Virus record (IMG/VR): IMGVR_UViG_3300006735_000163
Location: 1 to 28,534 of that record
From: a virus
Strand: one strand, 5' to 3'
DNA: 28,534 nucleotides
Below, piece after piece: positions 8,844 to 18,412 of the stretch (its first letter is position 1; the number at the start of each line of letters is the position of its first letter). The translations under genes and the position numbers were made by a program. The notes beneath the pieces are model-generated. The model was not told where the DNA came from and ran no database searches. It saw nothing but the letters and a program-made list of their open reading frames with translations.

Positions 8844-11800
8844 ATGGCAGAGCTTAAGCATACTTTCCTTAAGGGGAAGATGGATAAAGATAGCGATGAA
8901 AGATTAGTTGAAAATGGAGCATATAGGGATGCTCTTAATATACATGTGTCTTCTTCAGAAGGTGCTAATGCTGGTGCAATAGAAAATTTATTAGGTAATG
9001 AACAACTTTCTTCATTACAATTAAAAAATGCAAAAGTATTAGGTTCTGTAGTTTATACTTTAAAAGATAAATTGTATTGGATTGTAACTTCAGATAATAT
9101 AGATGGCATATATGAATATGACCAAATACAAAAAGAAATATCACCTATATTAATTGACACAAAAAGTGCTGGTACAAAAACTTTTTTCTCTACAATTATA
9201 GATTCTAATTCTGATAACGAATTAATTTTAGATAATATATCTAATACAGATATAAGTACAATATTTGGTAACGTTCCAAATAGCAATAATGATGAAACGC
9301 TTGTTTCAAATAATATTGATCTTTATTGTGAAAATCCATATATAAAAATATCTATACCAAAAGATACGGTAATAAGAAAAGAAAATGATTTACTTGTATT
9401 TAAGAATATACATTATTCTGGACAAGCATATGGCGGTGTTGATTTAAATGTAGATTTTTCACTAAAAAGTGTATTAAATTTTTCAAAAAGTAATATTATA
9501 ACAGGTATTAATATTATAGATGATATGCTTTTTTGGACAGATAATTTAAATGGTCCGAGAAAAATAAATATTTCAAGATTTAAAAAATATACAGAGTCAC
9601 AAAAATCAAATAACGTAAATATATTTGAAACACAAACAAAAGTATTGTTTGATGATAAAGATGTGCATGGTAATATATTTACTAATACAAGAAATTTTAC
9701 AGAAGATGATATTAGTTTAGCTAAAAAAGTGCCAATGAGTGCACCTACATTATCATTATCTAATACATTAACTAATTCAGGTATTACTACAATACCATTT
9801 TTAACTAATTTTCAAAATAATAATATAAACGTTGATGTTGGTGATGATTTATTTATACCTGTTAAAACATTACCCATTTGGAAAGTAGGAGATACTATAA
9901 CAATAACAGCAGAAAATCCAACTGTTGAAACCATTGAACTTACAGCTACTGTAAAATTAATTTCTTTTATTGGCATAACATTAACATTAACAACAAAAGA
10001 TGCTGATATAGACTATAGCTTAAATTATGAAGCCACATTTACTTTATTAGAAAAGAAGCCAATTCATGAATTATCTTTTGTTAGATTTGGTTATAGATGG
10101 AAATATAATGATAATGAATATTCATCTATTTCACCTTTTTCTGAAGTTGCTTTTATACCCGGTGACACATTTAAGTACAATGCTAAAGAAGGTATCAATA
10201 CATCAATGGAAAACCAGCTTAGAATAGTTAAACTATCTGATTTTGATACTGGAGATGATAATGTTTCAGAAATAGAAATACTATATAAAGAAAGCGCTAA
10301 TCAAAATATATATACTTTAAAATCAATAAAAAGAATAGATTTTGAAGATACTTATGAAATAACTAAAGAACAAATACATTCAGTATTACCAAATGATCAG
10401 TTACTTAGATCATGGGATAATGTGCCTAAAAAAGCAAAATCACAAGAAGTAACTTCAAATAGAATAATATTTGGTAACTATAAGCAAAACTATGATATCT
10501 ATAACCCAGCAGAATTTGATGTATTTATTTCCCAAAGATTTGGAAAGCAAAGTATAAAATCAAATAGAAATTACCAAATAGGTGTTTCTTATATTGATGA
10601 ATATAATAGACATTCACCTATACTTTCAAATGATACAGGTTCATTTTTTATAGACAAAACACAAGCTACAGTATCTAATGAATTTAATATTGCATTAAAA
10701 TCAAAACCGCCAGCATGGGCAAAATATTTTAAGTATTATATAAAAGATATTTCTTCTGAATATTACAATTTAGCCGCTGATAGATTTTATGTAGATAAAG
10801 AAAACGGATTTGTTTATATTTCTTTTTCTTCAAATGAAAGAAACAAAGTATCAAAAGATGATTCTATTTTATTAAAGAAAAAACACGGAACAGATGAAGC
10901 TGTTTCAACAGATAATAATAGATTTAAAGTTATTGAAGTTTTTAATGAAGCACCAGCTTTTATTACACAAAGAAAAAAAGCTATTGAAATTTTAAGTGAT
11001 ATTAAGTTTTCTGACAATATTTCTGGATCAAATGTTACTCCTATATTAAATATAAATAATGCACCAGCTAGTTCATTACCTAAAAAAAGAAGTAGATCTG
11101 TAAAGATAATGCAAGCCTTTAAAGGCGTTGATTATGATAGTCTTGTTTTAAACACCAACGCTAACGCCAATGAAGGGGTACCTCAAAAATATTTAGCTAA
11201 TTTACAAAATGGAAAATTTGTTAGATTTATTTCTGGTGATAAAAAAACAGATTATTACAAAATATCATCTGTAAGCATAGACTATGCAGATTCTGGTAGT
11301 AGTGGTGATAATGATATTCAAGTACAATTAACTTTTGATAGAGATTTTAATGATGATGTTAATGTTCTTTATGATGCGGCTGGTAATATAGGAGACTCAA
11401 ACGGTTTAGGTGTAAATTTAGAAATAGCAGAAGAGTTTTCAGCAGCAGGTGATAAAGAATTTGATGGTAGATTTTTTATTAAAGTAGCTGCTAATGAAGA
11501 GTTATTATATATAAATAATTCATCAAATACAGATTATTACGATTTAGAGTCTTTTGATTTAGCAGGTGTGGACAGGCATTCTGATAAAAAGAAAAATAAA
11601 AGAGTTTTACCTAAAAATGATGTAGATGATAATCCAAAGTTTCCACTGTTTATAAGTAATAATAATCCAGGAGGTGATTTTGCTTTTGGTATTGTTATGT
11701 TAAACCATAAACAGGCAAGTTTAGATGCATTTGAAAAATTTGATATAGGTACAAAATTTTATATTAATGAAGACTCAGATAATATATATGAAATACAATC

Positions 11801-14800
11801 TACATCAACGCCAGAAAAAACTACATTTGGTGGTTATGAAAGTCAACGCAGAAGAAGACTATATTCAATACTTAAGAAAAATTTAAAAATAGTAAGAGTT
11901 GATACTGAAGATATAGTAAAAACACAAGATTTACCACCACTACCAGCGCTTGGTTCATTATCAACAATAAAGCTTACTATTGTTGAAGAAAACTTTGATA
12001 ATAATAAAATACCTTTTTCTAAAAATCCTGCAATATTTGAAACAGAGCCAAAGCCAAATAAAACTGATTTAGATATTTATTACGAAACTGAAAAAGCATT
12101 TGATATATCTGAGCACGGTAATTCTTTAAAAATAAAATGGTTTAACTGTTTTAATTTTAGTAATGGAGTTGAGTCTAATAGAATAAGAGACGACTTTAAT
12201 TCACCATTTATTCAACCAGGAGTAAAAGCATCAGCACCAATAACAGATCAAATAAAAGAAGAACATAAGTTTAATGGTATAATATGGTCAGGTATAATAA
12301 ATTCAAGAAGTGGATTAAATAAATCTAATGAATTTAATGTAGCTTACCCTATAACAAAAGATTTATTACCGTCATATGGCTCTATACAAAAATTGCATGC
12401 ATGGGATGATAGATTAATCATGCTCTGTGAAGATAAAATTGTACGAGCATACGCAGATAAAGATGTTATTTATAACGCTGATGGCAATATGAATATTGTT
12501 GCTACTAATAAAGTTATAGGTGATGCTCAGCCTTATGCAGGTGAATATGGTATATCTACAAACCCAGAATCGTTTGCAGCTTATGGTTTTAGATGTTATT
12601 TTACAGATAAAATGAGAGGTGCTGTAATAAGATTATCATTAGATGGTATGGAGGTTATTAGTAATTATTTTATGAGTGACTTCTTTAATGATAGATTTTT
12701 TGGTAGTGAATGTTATAATTCAGTACAAGACAATTCATATTTATTAGGTTCATATGATAGCAATAATGGTTTATATAATATTTCTTTCTTAGGAAGAGAT
12801 ACTGTATGTTTTGATGAGCAAATAAATGGATGGGTAACTAGAAAATCATTTATACCTCAAAATGCTATATCATTAAATAACATTTATTATACATATAATA
12901 ATGGAGATATTTGGCAAAATGATTCATCTAATGTACCTCATAATAATTTTTATAATGTACAGTACACTTCTAAGGTACAATTAGAAATTAATGATGATCC
13001 ATCTGTTATAAAAAAATATAGAACTTTAGGTTACGAAGGAACAAAAGGTTGGCAAGCTAATATAGTTACAGATCAAGAAAAATCAAGTAACTTATATTTT
13101 GTAGAAAAAGAAAATAAATATTTTGCGTACGTAAAAGGTGAAGAAAAGAACTATACTAATTTAGATTTAAAAAGTTTTAACTTACAAGGATTAGGAAATA
13201 TAACTGCTTTTGCTGGTCTTTCCGCAGCGGTTAATACCGAATTAAAATTTCAAATATCACCTAATGATACTTTTAAATACATATCTAATCCTGTTATTTT
13301 AACAAATACGCCTGGAACTAAATTATCACCAACTGTATCTATAAAAATAGCACCAAAAAATGGGTATATATTAGATGCAAATAAATTAAATATACCTAAA
13401 GCTGTTGTAACTAAATCTGGCAAAGATTTAATCGTAGAGTATACGCATGGTATAAAATCACACCCTACTGAAGATAAAACGGTTGAAATAGAATTATGTA
13501 AAATAAATTTTGCTGAAAAAGAAAATGTATCAATAACAGGTAATTATAGTTTTAGTAAAACAGGTAAAGTAAGTTCTAGTATTCCTGATGATTCTTATAA
13601 TATAAGCGGAAATACAAAAACACTACAAATTACAGCAAAAAGAACATTAATTCCTGATCCAGGTAACGAAATATTATTTGATAGTATAAAAACAGATAAT
13701 CCTAATGTACAATTAACTAAAAAGCAAAATGATGATGGAAGTGTAACAGTTACTGAAAGAATACAAATAGGCACTTCTAATATAACAAATTTTGATTATG
13801 AAATTTCTGCAATAGCAATTGCGGCTACTGTAGCTACTAAAGAATTAGTATTATCATCTATCAATAAAGATGATTTAATTAATCAAGATTATAATAGAAT
13901 TTTAAGTATTTATGGTGACCCAGGAAGTGCATTTTCATATGAATTAGAAAATAATGGGGGACCTATAGACAACATAAATAACATTGTAATACCAGATACA
14001 GGTATTCATCAAATACCAATAAACTTTGATTCATCAAATATTACTGATTTATTCACTATAACATTAACACCTGGGCAAGACACAGTAAATGGTGCTAATT
14101 TTGAAAATATTATACAAATACCTAAAACTCAGAAAAGTACTCATGAGATTACTATGTTTTCTCAATTTAATAATACTATGAGTAATAAAAGTGTGTTTAA
14201 AGCAACGAGTAATGATGCTATTAACTACGACTTTTCTTTTGTTTTAAATTTACCTTCTGCTAATTATGTTTTAAAATCACAAGTAAAACAAAAAGATTTT
14301 ATTTTTGATAATACAACAGACAATACAGAACTTACTGATTTAAATTTAGTATTAGATAATTCCGCAAACACTGTAACATTATCTGGTAATATAAATATAG
14401 ACAAAGTTACAAGTAATAATAAAATTATATTATTTTTAACTGACTTTGTAAATGAACAAATAACATTACAATTAGGATATAGTAATGTTACCGCAGCAGG
14501 AGTTACTACAACAAATTATACATTTGCACCTTCTTCAACTTATTCAATAATAGGCCCATCAGGTTTAGCTCCCCAGACTATTGAAAATGAATATTTATTT
14601 ACACTAACACCAAGTGGTGGATTTGAATTTATAAACAATATAAGTTCTAATGATTTTGAAATAATAGATAGTGGTAATAATAATGTTACAGCTACATATG
14701 CTTTAAATAATACTGTTGATATTTCAGTAATAAATAGTGAGTTGGTTGTAAAAATGATTCCTAATAGCTTTAATATGCCGTCGGCTAATGAAACTATAAA

Positions 14801-17342
14801 CATAGTACCAAAAGATCAAATAACGCAATCTATACAACCTCCATTAAGTGATTATAGCTTAGTGTATGATCCTCTTGATAACGAAGATAGATTATTTACA
14901 GATAAATTAATATTAGGCAAACTAACCGACTCTTCTAACCAACAATTTTTGTTTCAAAAAACATTTGTTATTGATAGAACATTAACACAAAACTCTGATT
15001 ATACGAAAATTTTTAGTACGTTAGGTCATGTAATAAACTTATTAGATAATGAATTAAGTTTAGCCACTGCAGGAACATATACAGATATAAATGGAAATTC
15101 TGTAGCAGTAACGGATCACATAGAGCTAAATACAAATAAAACAGAATTAACATTAAATATATTAGCTAATATAAATGCAGTTCCTGATAAAGCTATAGGT
15201 ACTGTTGAATTTGATTTTGCTACTGAAGAAAGTTATCATATAATAGAACTACAAGAAGGAAACTGTGATACTCATAAAGGCAAGCAAATAGTTAAATATA
15301 GATTATTTAATGCGGATCCTTTAGATTCATCAATTACAAAAGGTTCTTATATAGCTAATATTAATGATTCAGGAATTGGCGCTACTGATGGTAGTGCTAT
15401 TCTTCAAAATAAATTTAAAATAGTAGGCGGTGATAAATTAGTAATATTAAATAAATCTACTATAAATGGTATTGATAAAGTAAAAGGATTTGAGCAATGT
15501 TCTAAAAGCATAAATACTATAATTGATGCAAATGATATAACTAGAGTATATGGCGATCCTGATTTTCAAGTTAGTGCAACTACACGTTCAGGTGCAAATT
15601 TATCATTTGTAGTTAAATCAGTTCCTCTTCAAAATGTAATAACTTCTACTAGTTCAGGTAAGGTAACTATACAAAATGCTGGAACAGCAGAAATAATTAT
15701 ATCAGCACCTCAAGTAACCAAAGGTGTTATAACTTATTTACCTGCAACAAAAACAATAAAAGTTACAATACAAAAAGCAACAAGAACTATATCTTTTGAT
15801 AAAGAAATATATACTACTAAGTTTGGCTCAATCATTGCAAAAGTTACACAGTCAGGACCAGTCAATACCCCCACATATGAAGTTATTGGTTCAGCAGGTG
15901 TTGTTGGCCCAATACTACCAGTAGATCCTAGTAATCCATTTGAAGTAAATGTATTTACTATAGGCGCTGTTGGTAGATCCACTGTTATTAAAGTTACAGC
16001 ATTTCCAGGTATGAATTTTTTACCTGCTTTTGATACAGCTATAGTAAAAATAGAACAAAGAGATCCTTCAACTATTGATAGTGACGGTGATGGAGTTGCT
16101 GACGCTGATGATGATTTCCCGCATTCTACTGAAGCACAATTTATAACACAATTTTCTTCATTTTCTTCAATTGATTCAGACGATCCAAATAATATTATAA
16201 CAAAAATTCCTTTTTATGGCCAACCAGCAACAGAAAGTATTGAACAATACTCAGATGGAGGAAGTGGATATTTAGATATTACAGGAACTGGACCATCTAA
16301 TTTAGCAGCATTTCAATATAAATGGGAAGCTGTAGTTGATAATAATTCTAGTTGGATTGATTTAAGAAGAACATCAGGACAAGTAGGTTTAAACAGAGCA
16401 ACTTTTACAACACAAGAAAATAATACAGGTTTTGAAAGAGTTGGTAGAATAATAACAACTATTTTTTATAGAGGAATAGAAGTTAATAAAATAACTAATG
16501 AGATAATACAAGCTGCAACCCCAAAACCACAACCTACCGTAACACCAGGAACTACACCCGCACAAAATACAAATCCTAATACACCTCAACCACCTAACCC
16601 TAATGCTTTGCCTATTAATTCATTAACGCCATTTCAAATGAGCACACGGGGTCATGCGATCTACAAGCCAATCCCCTCATTAGCTGAAATAGGCGCCCAA
16701 TCTTTTCCAATTGATAAAACATATTATCATAATGGAACTAATATATTACCAGACGTTGGAGATTCTATTAGATTAGAAAATGATATTAATGGAACCAATC
16801 CAAGTCATGATAGATGGTATAGGCTTACCAATAATTCTATTGTGCGTCTTAAATTTGAAGGAGGCAGAGGACGCAGAGGCACTTATATTAGTGAAATAAA
16901 AACATTTACGCTGCCACAAGCAAGTTCAATAGGTAATTTAGTTTGTGATAATGATCCTGCCGCTACTACAGCTAATTCTATAAGAATTTCAGGAAGCATA
17001 ACTGGATCAGTAACAAATCCTTCACTATTTTATCAGAATCATGATATTTCAAAAGGAACTGTTATAGACTATCAAATAACAAATTTATTCCTTGCTCCTA
17101 CAGGTGCTAAAATAAGAGCAATGGTACATTTCTTAATAAGAGTTGATGATACTCAATATGATAATCACGGGCAAGCAATAGTATGTTCTGCAATAGTACA
17201 AACTGTATTCCCTAAACGTGCTGGTAATGACGAAACTTTGTTAGAAAAGAATTTTGGAAATAAATTTGGTAATAGATTTTACGATATTAGCAATCCGGGT
17301 GCACCTTTACCTAATCCAGGGAATTATAGTCCTCTAACTTAA
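8844..17342 (+). CDS. Giant tail stabilisation protein fused to adhesin-like beta domains
   Basis: A 2832-residue protein. Residues 1-60 carry the start typical of P22 gp10-like/crAss-like stabilisation proteins: a GKMDKDSDERLVENGAYRDA block, then ALNIHVSSSEG and GAIENLLGN. Propeller-like segments follow (KLYWIVTSDNIDGIYEYD; MLFWTDNLNGPRKINISRF). More family hallmarks are GEYGISTNPESFAAYGFR (about 1233-1250), MRGAVIRLSLDGMEVIS, FDEQINGWVTRKSFIPQNA (about 1323) and YRTLGYEGTKGW (about 1391). This unit ends near residue 1440 and should plug the tail tube. The other 1400 residues are Thr/Asn/Ser-rich beta domains: degenerate 80-95-residue repeats (1496-1995), a two-Cys module, an MBG-type pair (about 2231-2411), a DSDGDGVADADDDFP calcium loop (2412-2426), an Ig-like domain with FQYKWEAVVDNN, a Pro/Thr-rich linker (about 2557-2598) and a C-terminal globular domain. 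No separate fibre gene is seen, so the tail part may contact the host. The first part is well supported; receptor binding is inference. Confidence 0.85.
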   Translation: MAELKHTFLKGKMDKDSDERLVENGAYRDALNIHVSSSEGANAGAIENLLGNEQLSSLQLKNAKVLGSVVYTLKDKLYWIVTSDNIDGIYEYDQIQKEISPILIDTKSAGTKTFFSTIIDSNSDNELILDNISNTDISTIFGNVPNSNNDETLVSNNIDLYCENPYIKISIPKDTVIRKENDLLVFKNIHYSGQAYGGVDLNVDFSLKSVLNFSKSNIITGINIIDDMLFWTDNLNGPRKINISRFKKYTESQKSNNVNIFETQTKVLFDDKDVHGNIFTNTRNFTEDDISLAKKVPMSAPTLSLSNTLTNSGITTIPFLTNFQNNNINVDVGDDLFIPVKTLPIWKVGDTITITAENPTVETIELTATVKLISFIGITLTLTTKDADIDYSLNYEATFTLLEKKPIHELSFVRFGYRWKYNDNEYSSISPFSEVAFIPGDTFKYNAKEGINTSMENQLRIVKLSDFDTGDDNVSEIEILYKESANQNIYTLKSIKRIDFEDTYEITKEQIHSVLPNDQLLRSWDNVPKKAKSQEVTSNRIIFGNYKQNYDIYNPAEFDVFISQRFGKQSIKSNRNYQIGVSYIDEYNRHSPILSNDTGSFFIDKTQATVSNEFNIALKSKPPAWAKYFKYYIKDISSEYYNLAADRFYVDKENGFVYISFSSNERNKVSKDDSILLKKKHGTDEAVSTDNNRFKVIEVFNEAPAFITQRKKAIEILSDIKFSDNISGSNVTPILNINNAPASSLPKKRSRSVKIMQAFKGVDYDSLVLNTNANANEGVPQKYLANLQNGKFVRFISGDKKTDYYKISSVSIDYADSGSSGDNDIQVQLTFDRDFNDDVNVLYDAAGNIGDSNGLGVNLEIAEEFSAAGDKEFDGRFFIKVAANEELLYINNSSNTDYYDLESFDLAGVDRHSDKKKNKRVLPKNDVDDNPKFPLFISNNNPGGDFAFGIVMLNHKQASLDAFEKFDIGTKFYINEDSDNIYEIQSTSTPEKTTFGGYESQRRRRLYSILKKNLKIVRVDTEDIVKTQDLPPLPALGSLSTIKLTIVEENFDNNKIPFSKNPAIFETEPKPNKTDLDIYYETEKAFDISEHGNSLKIKWFNCFNFSNGVESNRIRDDFNSPFIQPGVKASAPITDQIKEEHKFNGIIWSGIINSRSGLNKSNEFNVAYPITKDLLPSYGSIQKLHAWDDRLIMLCEDKIVRAYADKDVIYNADGNMNIVATNKVIGDAQPYAGEYGISTNPESFAAYGFRCYFTDKMRGAVIRLSLDGMEVISNYFMSDFFNDRFFGSECYNSVQDNSYLLGSYDSNNGLYNISFLGRDTVCFDEQINGWVTRKSFIPQNAISLNNIYYTYNNGDIWQNDSSNVPHNNFYNVQYTSKVQLEINDDPSVIKKYRTLGYEGTKGWQANIVTDQEKSSNLYFVEKENKYFAYVKGEEKNYTNLDLKSFNLQGLGNITAFAGLSAAVNTELKFQISPNDTFKYISNPVILTNTPGTKLSPTVSIKIAPKNGYILDANKLNIPKAVVTKSGKDLIVEYTHGIKSHPTEDKTVEIELCKINFAEKENVSITGNYSFSKTGKVSSSIPDDSYNISGNTKTLQITAKRTLIPDPGNEILFDSIKTDNPNVQLTKKQNDDGSVTVTERIQIGTSNITNFDYEISAIAIAATVATKELVLSSINKDDLINQDYNRILSIYGDPGSAFSYELENNGGPIDNINNIVIPDTGIHQIPINFDSSNITDLFTITLTPGQDTVNGANFENIIQIPKTQKSTHEITMFSQFNNTMSNKSVFKATSNDAINYDFSFVLNLPSANYVLKSQVKQKDFIFDNTTDNTELTDLNLVLDNSANTVTLSGNINIDKVTSNNKIILFLTDFVNEQITLQLGYSNVTAAGVTTTNYTFAPSSTYSIIGPSGLAPQTIENEYLFTLTPSGGFEFINNISSNDFEIIDSGNNNVTATYALNNTVDISVINSELVVKMIPNSFNMPSANETINIVPKDQITQSIQPPLSDYSLVYDPLDNEDRLFTDKLILGKLTDSSNQQFLFQKTFVIDRTLTQNSDYTKIFSTLGHVINLLDNELSLATAGTYTDINGNSVAVTDHIELNTNKTELTLNILANINAVPDKAIGTVEFDFATEESYHIIELQEGNCDTHKGKQIVKYRLFNADPLDSSITKGSYIANINDSGIGATDGSAILQNKFKIVGGDKLVILNKSTINGIDKVKGFEQCSKSINTIIDANDITRVYGDPDFQVSATTRSGANLSFVVKSVPLQNVITSTSSGKVTIQNAGTAEIIISAPQVTKGVITYLPATKTIKVTIQKATRTISFDKEIYTTKFGSIIAKVTQSGPVNTPTYEVIGSAGVVGPILPVDPSNPFEVNVFTIGAVGRSTVIKVTAFPGMNFLPAFDTAIVKIEQRDPSTIDSDGDGVADADDDFPHSTEAQFITQFSSFSSIDSDDPNNIITKIPFYGQPATESIEQYSDGGSGYLDITGTGPSNLAAFQYKWEAVVDNNSSWIDLRRTSGQVGLNRATFTTQENNTGFERVGRIITTIFYRGIEVNKITNEIIQAATPKPQPTVTPGTTPAQNTNPNTPQPPNPNALPINSLTPFQMSTRGHAIYKPIPSLAEIGAQSFPIDKTYYHNGTNILPDVGDSIRLENDINGTNPSHDRWYRLTNNSIVRLKFEGGRGRRGTYISEIKTFTLPQASSIGNLVCDNDPAATTANSIRISGSITGSVTNPSLFYQNHDISKGTVIDYQITNLFLAPTGAKIRAMVHFLIRVDDTQYDNHGQAIVCSAIVQTVFPKRAGNDETLLEKNFGNKFGNRFYDISNPGAPLPNPGNYSPLT
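13329..14828 (+). repeat. Three degenerate 80-95-residue beta repeats in the giant tail protein
   Basis: Three protein-level copies share one layout: a beta strand with a Pro-x-x-(Gly/Ala)-(Tyr/Phe)-x-(Leu/Phe) turn, a Phe/Leu-x-Ile strand, a polar turn, then Val/Ile-rich strands closing with (Ile/Val)-x-(Ile/Leu). The copies start near residue 1496 (KIAPKNGYILDANKLNIP), 1793 (FVLNLPSANYVLKSQVKQ) and 1915 (FTLTPSGGFEFINNISSNDF). They have diverged too far to be a DNA repeat. They look like stacked Ig-like domains of a fibre shaft. Confidence 0.5.
15534..16121 (+). other. MBG-type tandem domains followed by a calcium-binding loop
   Basis: Within the giant tail protein. ITRVYGDPDFQVSATTRSG, followed by SGKVTIQNAGTAEIIIS and TIKVTIQKA, matches the repeat style (YGDPDF... 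GxaxIt... vtVxkA) of MBG domains in Bacteroidota surface adhesins. A second, weaker copy starts with TRTISFDKEIYTTKFGS. It runs into DSDGDGVADADDDFP (16077-16121), a thrombospondin type-3-like Asp-rich loop expected to bind calcium. Both modules are common on bacterial cell surfaces, which suggests that adhesin modules were captured from hosts. Confidence 0.65.
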
Positions 17343-17354
17343 AAATAAAATAAG

Positions 17355-17678
17355 ATGGCAATTACAACATTAACATTTCAGCATGCATTGAACCAATCGT
17401 TACAAACGGGTGATACTATATATTTTCAAAAAAATGACAATGTATTGGAATTTGGGCAGTGTTTAAGTATAGATGATTCTAGAACAGTAATAGGTGTTGA
17501 AGTTCCTGATACTAACGTACGTCCTGAAGCAAATAGTTTCTTTATGTTTGCTAAAAATAATGTAATAAATACTAGTGGATTGCTTGGTTATCATGCAACT
17601 GTAACATTAGAAAACGATTCAACAGATTTTACAGAGCTATTTGCTGTAAATTCAGAAGTAAATATAAGTAGTAATTAA
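17355..17678 (+). CDS. Small conserved virion-region protein
   Basis: A 107-residue, beta-rich protein, MAITTLTFQHALNQSLQTGD then TIYFQKNDNVLEFGQCLSID, ending with FFMFAKNNVINTSGLLGYHA and TVTLENDSTDFTELFAVNSE. I recognise this pattern (F-x-K-(D/N)-N...N-x-S-(G/S)-L-x-G-Y and E-L-F-(A/S)-V-x-S-E near the C-terminus) from small proteins beside tail genes in many marine phages, but I know no proven function. There is no membrane segment or enzyme motif. It sits between the giant tail protein and the ejection-type proteins, with an AAAATAAAATAAG leader. It may be a tail or capsid accessory subunit. Confidence 0.75.
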   Translation: MAITTLTFQHALNQSLQTGDTIYFQKNDNVLEFGQCLSIDDSRTVIGVEVPDTNVRPEANSFFMFAKNNVINTSGLLGYHATVTLENDSTDFTELFAVNSEVNISSN

Positions 17679-17690
17679 AAATAAAATATT

Positions 17691-18401
17691 ATGGGATTTG
17701 ATAATACAACAGGCAATATAGAACTTGCAGGAGACATTACCAAAACTGAAACACCAAAAACATTTGCAGAAAAATTAGGACAAGCAGCAAAAACTGATGT
17801 TGGCGGTTTTGGACAAGTAGCTGAAGGATTAGCTGGAATAGCAGGTGGTCTTATAGGCGGTAGAGCTAGAAGACAAGAACAAAGAGCAGCTAGAACTGAT
17901 TTAGCCACGCAAAGACAAGCTTATGAATCTTTTCAATTTCAAGATCCATCAAGAAATTTAACTAATACTTTTGAAGATTTAACAGTAAATAGACAAGCAG
18001 CTGAATTTGCTGCCCAACAACAACAACAAGGCTTAGCTGGTGCATTAGGTAAATTACAAGGTGCAGCAGGTAGTTCTGGTATTGCTGCTTTAGCGCAAAG
18101 CTTAGCACAACAACAATCTAGAAATTTGCAGGCCGCTTCAGCTAGTATAGGTCAACAAGAGGCTGCTAATCAAATGGCAAGAGCACAAGGACAACAAAGT
18201 TTAGAAAGAGCAAGAGCCGCAGGTGCACAATATGTGCAAGAAAAAGAATTTGCTAGAACAGAAGATATGTATGAAACAGCTGCTCAAAGAAAATTAGCAG
18301 CAGACGAAGCGAGAAAACAAGCTACTGAAGGTTTAGTTGGTGGAATAGCTAACTTAGCTGTTGGGGCTGGAAGGGTCGCTGTTGGAGGCGGCATATTTTA
18401 A
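17691..18401 (+). CDS. Ala/Gln/Gly-rich probable ejection (internal virion) protein
   Basis: A 236-residue protein of simple composition. A Gly/Ala-rich amphipathic or hydrophobic stretch lies near the N-terminus (EGLAGIAGGLIGGRARRQEQ, about residues 45-64). A long Gln/Ala/Arg helix region follows, including FAAQQQQQGLAGALGKLQGA and repeated Ala-Gln-Ser/Arg heptad-like segments (about 103-200). The C-terminus is Gly-rich and hydrophobic (GGIANLAVGAGRVAVGGGIF). This matches the character of T7 gp14 and P22 gp7, small ejected proteins that help form a channel across the cell envelope, and the position as first of three genes ending in a giant protein matches the gp14-gp15-gp16 order. Sequence identity to those is not visible, so the role is inferred. 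Its AAAATAAAATATTATGG start region is duplicated at the next gene. Confidence 0.65.
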   Translation: MGFDNTTGNIELAGDITKTETPKTFAEKLGQAAKTDVGGFGQVAEGLAGIAGGLIGGRARRQEQRAARTDLATQRQAYESFQFQDPSRNLTNTFEDLTVNRQAAEFAAQQQQQGLAGALGKLQGAAGSSGIAALAQSLAQQQSRNLQAASASIGQQEAANQMARAQGQQSLERARAAGAQYVQEKEFARTEDMYETAAQRKLAADEARKQATEGLVGGIANLAVGAGRVAVGGGIF

Positions 18402-18412
18402 AATAAAATATT

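Noticed and set aside
17675-17908. A minus-strand 77-codon frame
   Set aside because: It is antisense to the Gly/Ala-rich start of the ejection-type gene; the Cys/Pro-rich product is a composition shadow.
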